From Tissierellia bacterium (GTDB lineage Bacteria > Bacillota > Clostridia > Tissierellales > Dethiosulfatibacteraceae): a stretch of DNA of 7,818 nucleotides. The stretch is taken from positions 1 through 7,818 of the forward strand of contig SKID01000374.1 in assembly GCA_007116605.1 (NCBI GenBank), read 5' to 3'. A model generated the notes under the pieces. The model ran no database searches and was not told the DNA's origin. It worked only from the letters and a program-made list of their open reading frames with translations. The position numbers and the translations under genes were made by a program. Below, piece by piece: positions 5,659 to 7,818 of the stretch (positions within the stretch are counted from its first letter, which is position 1; every line of letters starts with the position of its first letter).

Positions 5659-6634
5659 TTTCTTCCTCCTCTCCACCATATAAGAAGCAGCTTACTGTGT
5701 GCTCACCGTTAATCTGGTACAATCCTGGCTGTTTTTTCTTGCAAATATCCATGGCATGCTTACATCTCGGTGCAAAGTAACAACCCTCAGGTAACTCAAA
5801 AGGATTGGGCACTGAACCTTCAATCGTATTTAATGCTTCTCTTGTTTCATCTAACTTGGGAATAGAATTTAGCAATCCAACGGTATAAGGGTGCTTTGGT
5901 TGATCATACACTTCTTGGACAGGTGCTGATTCAACTATCTTCCCAGAATACATGACTAATACATGGTCTGCCATTTGAGCTACCACACCTAAGTCATGGG
6001 TAATCATCATAATGGCCGTATTCGTTTCTTTTTTGATTTTATTCATTAGTGATAATATTTGGGCTTGAATGGTTACATCTAAGGCAGTCGTCGGCTCATC
6101 AGCAATCAAAAGTTTAGGGTCACATGCTAAAGCCATGGCAATCATTACACGTTGACGCATGCCCCCTGATAATTGGTGAGGATAATCATCAATGACTTTT
6201 TCAGGTCTTGGAATGCCCACTAACTCAAGCATTTCAATGCCCACTTTTCGGGCTTCTTTTATTGACATATTCCGATGCAAAATGAGAGCTTCTCCAATTT
6301 GATCTCCCACTTTAAACACAGGATTTAATGAAGTCATGGGTTCTTGAAAAATAATCGAAATATCATTACCACGAATTTGACGAATTCTCTGATCAGAAGA
6401 ACCTACCAACTCCTCACCCATAAACTTGATGGACCCGCTAACAATTTTGCCTGGCTTTTCTATCAGATTCAGAATACTCATGGCTGTGATACTCTTTCCA
6501 CAACCAGACTCACCTACAATCCCTAAGGTTTGACCTTCTTTAATACTAAATGTATTGCCGTCTACTGCTTTGACCACACCTTTGTCTGTATAGAAATATG
6601 TCTTTAAATCTTCTACTCTTAATATTTCACTCAT
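5651..6634 (-). CDS. oppD: Oligopeptide/dipeptide ABC transporter ATP-binding protein, OppD/DppD type
   Basis: This 327-residue ATPase pairs with OppF to power peptide import. It shows Walker A GESGCGKS (41-48), Q-loop Gln97 in IIFQEP, signature SGGMRQR (156-162), Walker B LLIADEP (175-181), D-loop TALD (183-186) and His213 in ITHD. The SGGMRQR form and the N-terminal LRVEDLKTYF are typical of OppD as opposed to OppF. The C-terminal extension has C285-X5-C291-X6-C298-X17-C316, the same four-cysteine spacing as the partner ATPase. Start at 6634 is supported by AGGTAGGTG at 6640-6648, which overlaps the oppC stop; the intergenic gap is 8 nt. Both ATP sites look catalytically complete. Confidence 0.94.
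   Translation of the reverse strand: MSEILRVEDLKTYFYTDKGVVKAVDGNTFSIKEGQTLGIVGESGCGKSITAMSILNLIEKPGKIVSGSIKFMGEELVGSSDQRIRQIRGNDISIIFQEPMTSLNPVFKVGDQIGEALILHRNMSIKEARKVGIEMLELVGIPRPEKVIDDYPHQLSGGMRQRVMIAMALACDPKLLIADEPTTALDVTIQAQILSLMNKIKKETNTAIMMITHDLGVVAQMADHVLVMYSGKIVESAPVQEVYDQPKHPYTVGLLNSIPKLDETREALNTIEGSVPNPFELPEGCYFAPRCKHAMDICKKKQPGLYQINGEHTVSCFLYGGEEEENA
5665..5670 (-). promoter_or_regulatory. Ribosome binding site that fixes the oppF start
   Basis: A perfect AGGAGG lies 6 nt before the ATG at 5658, within the acidic C-terminal codons of oppD (EEEENA). The upstream ATG at 5679 would place this site in coding sequence, so 5658 is preferred. Confidence 0.8.
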
Positions 6635-6642
6635 ACCGACAC

Positions 6643-7638
6643 CTACCTAATCTCTTTTGGGTCAAAGGCATCTCTTAAACCTTCACCTAATAAATTTACG
6701 CTGATAACTGTAAAGATAATCATGACACCTGGTGGAACCCACATCCAAGGATAATTTTCAAAAACAGTGGCATTTCTAGCTAAGTTAATCATATTACCCC
6801 AACTCGGCATTGGAGGCGTAACACCCAATCCCAAAAAGGATAATCCGGCTTCTAGCAAAATCGCTGAACCCATTCCCAATGTAGCACTAACAATAATATA
6901 GGCTAAAACATTAGGCAATAAATGCTTGACAATTCTAGACACATCAGAAATCCCTAGAATTTCAGTAGCAAGCATAAACTCTTGCTCTCTAAGTGATAAT
7001 ATTTGACCTCTTACAATTCTAGCAAGCCCAGGCCAACTTAAAATCCCAACAACAAACACCACCACAAAGATAGATCGTTCAGAGGGAACCCACCTCAGAG
7101 CAGCGGCAATAGCAATCATAGTTGGTAAAAATGGTATGGATATGACAATTTCGGCAAATCGCATGAGCACCGAATCTACCCAGCCTCCATAATATCCGGC
7201 TACACCTCCCACAAGAGTTCCTAAAGATACTGTAATTATGGCGGTTAATACACCTACCAATAATGAAATTCTTCCACCATAAAACAATCGAAACATCACA
7301 TCTCGACCTTGTCTATCTGTACCCAGAGGATATTCTCTTGATGGAGGTAGGTTTGCATTACGCAACTCAAATCCATGGGCCCTTAAGTCAACAAATAGGG
7401 TTTCTTTAATTAACTCCCCTGTTGTAACGCCTTCCATATCCTTAAATAAATTAAAAGAATAAATCATCGGTACAATAATCACCGATAAAACGATTAATAT
7501 AAATCCAATAGCTCCCGCAACAGCAATTTTATTTTTGCGAAAACGATTCCAAGCAATTCTCCATGGACCTTCCGGTTTTAGTCGAGGAGTTGCAACAGGT
7601 GATATTTCGTTTACTTGTAATTCTTTATTTTCACTCAT
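6643..7638 (-). CDS. oppC: Oligopeptide/dipeptide ABC transporter permease, OppC/DppC type
   Basis: The 331-residue integral membrane protein forms the pore with OppB. A cytoplasmic N-terminus with RIAWNRFRKNKIAV (27-40) leads into the first helix (about 38-60), then an external stretch with the conserved PLGTDRQGRDV (104-114). Further helices lie near 124-148, 162-180, 188-205, 245-265 and 302-318. The EAA coupling loop, EQEFMLATEILG to LLPN (218-243), is the contact with the ATPases. SFLGLGVTPPMPSWG (267-281) is also a family hallmark. The ATG at 7638 has a perfect AGGAGG at 7645-7650. It lies 12 nt after oppB and 8 nt before oppD, in the standard B-C-D-F order. Confidence 0.94.
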   Translation of the reverse strand: MSENKELQVNEISPVATPRLKPEGPWRIAWNRFRKNKIAVAGAIGFILIVLSVIIVPMIYSFNLFKDMEGVTTGELIKETLFVDLRAHGFELRNANLPPSREYPLGTDRQGRDVMFRLFYGGRISLLVGVLTAIITVSLGTLVGGVAGYYGGWVDSVLMRFAEIVISIPFLPTMIAIAAALRWVPSERSIFVVVFVVGILSWPGLARIVRGQILSLREQEFMLATEILGISDVSRIVKHLLPNVLAYIIVSATLGMGSAILLEAGLSFLGLGVTPPMPSWGNMINLARNATVFENYPWMWVPPGVMIIFTVISVNLLGEGLRDAFDPKEIR

Positions 7639-7650
7639 AGTCTTCCTCCT

Positions 7651-7818
7651 CTATTTAACTCTAACTCTTGGATCTGCCAATCCATAAGAAACATCCGCAA
7701 GTAGATTGCCTGCAACCGTCAATAAGGCATAAAACACTAAAGTTGCCATAACTAATGACTGGTCTTGGTTGTTAATACCACGTAATAAAGCTCTGCCTAT
7801 TCCCGGCCATAAGAACAC
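7651..7818 (-). CDS. oppB: Oligopeptide/dipeptide ABC transporter permease, OppB/DppB type, C-terminal end only
   Basis: The last 55 codons plus a TAG stop are present; the gene continues beyond base 7818. The visible end contains FLWPGIGRALLRGI, the counterpart of the conserved F-x-x-PG-x-G segment of OppB permeases. A final helix (about SLVMATLVFYALLTVAGNLL) and the terminal ADVSYGLADPRVR follow, a hallmark of this family (Y-x-x-xDPR). With oppC 12 nt downstream the identity is secure, although most of the protein is not seen. Confidence 0.9.
   Translation of the reverse strand: MFLWPGIGRALLRGINNQDQSLVMATLVFYALLTVAGNLLADVSYGLADPRVRVK

Noticed and set aside
1..7818. CRISPR array, insertion sequence, phage or tRNA/rRNA gene
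   Set aside because: No regular spaced repeats, transposase or integrase motifs, terminal inverted repeats, or tRNA-like cloverleaf sequence were seen; gene order and composition look like ordinary chromosomal metabolism.

Overview
The window looks like a piece of a low-GC Gram-positive chromosome, most likely an anaerobic member of the class Clostridia. The evidence is AT-rich codon use, strong AGGAGG-type ribosome binding sites, compact co-directional operons, a sigma-54 activator of the clostridial amino-acid-catabolism type, and DUF4438 and cysteine-desulfidase family proteins. The genus cannot be fixed from the sequence alone. Every gene I can support lies on the minus strand, so transcription runs from high to low coordinates.

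Right part (7818 down to about 3538): the tail of an oligopeptide/dipeptide ABC importer operon. In transcription order it holds the end of oppB (permease, cut by the window edge), oppC (permease), oppD and oppF (ATPases), a 60-residue membrane protein that shares a base with the oppF stop (TAATG), and a 284-residue DUF4438 protein of unknown function. Genes are 8 to 16 nt apart or overlap, and a rho-independent terminator follows DUF4438. The solute-binding protein and the operon promoter are outside the window.

Middle (3524 down to 1674): a single-gene unit encoding a sigma-54-dependent enhancer-binding protein. It has an N-terminal sensory domain with four clustered cysteines, a PAS-like domain, an intact AAA+ domain with GAFTGA, and a Fis-type HTH. 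A probable sigma-A extended -10 promoter precedes it and a strong terminator begins immediately after its stop codon.

Left part (about 1612 down to 1): a sulfur amino-acid catabolic operon. It has a consensus -24/-12 sigma-54 promoter (TGGCAC-N5-TTGC), two short perfect palindromes 56 to 84 bp upstream of the -24 element that could be activator sites, then a MalY/PatB C-S beta-lyase overlapping the start of an L-cysteine desulfidase (CyuA/UPF0597 family), which runs off the window. The economical reading is that the adjacent activator senses a sulfur or redox signal and drives sigma-54 transcription of the two enzymes, which together release sulfide, ammonia and pyruvate from cystathionine/cysteine-type substrates.

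The least understood parts are the small membrane protein and DUF4438 at the end of the opp operon, and the cysteine cluster of the regulator. For three genes (oppF, the small protein and DUF4438) the longest open frame starts too early, and ribosome binding sites point to internal ATG starts, which are used here.
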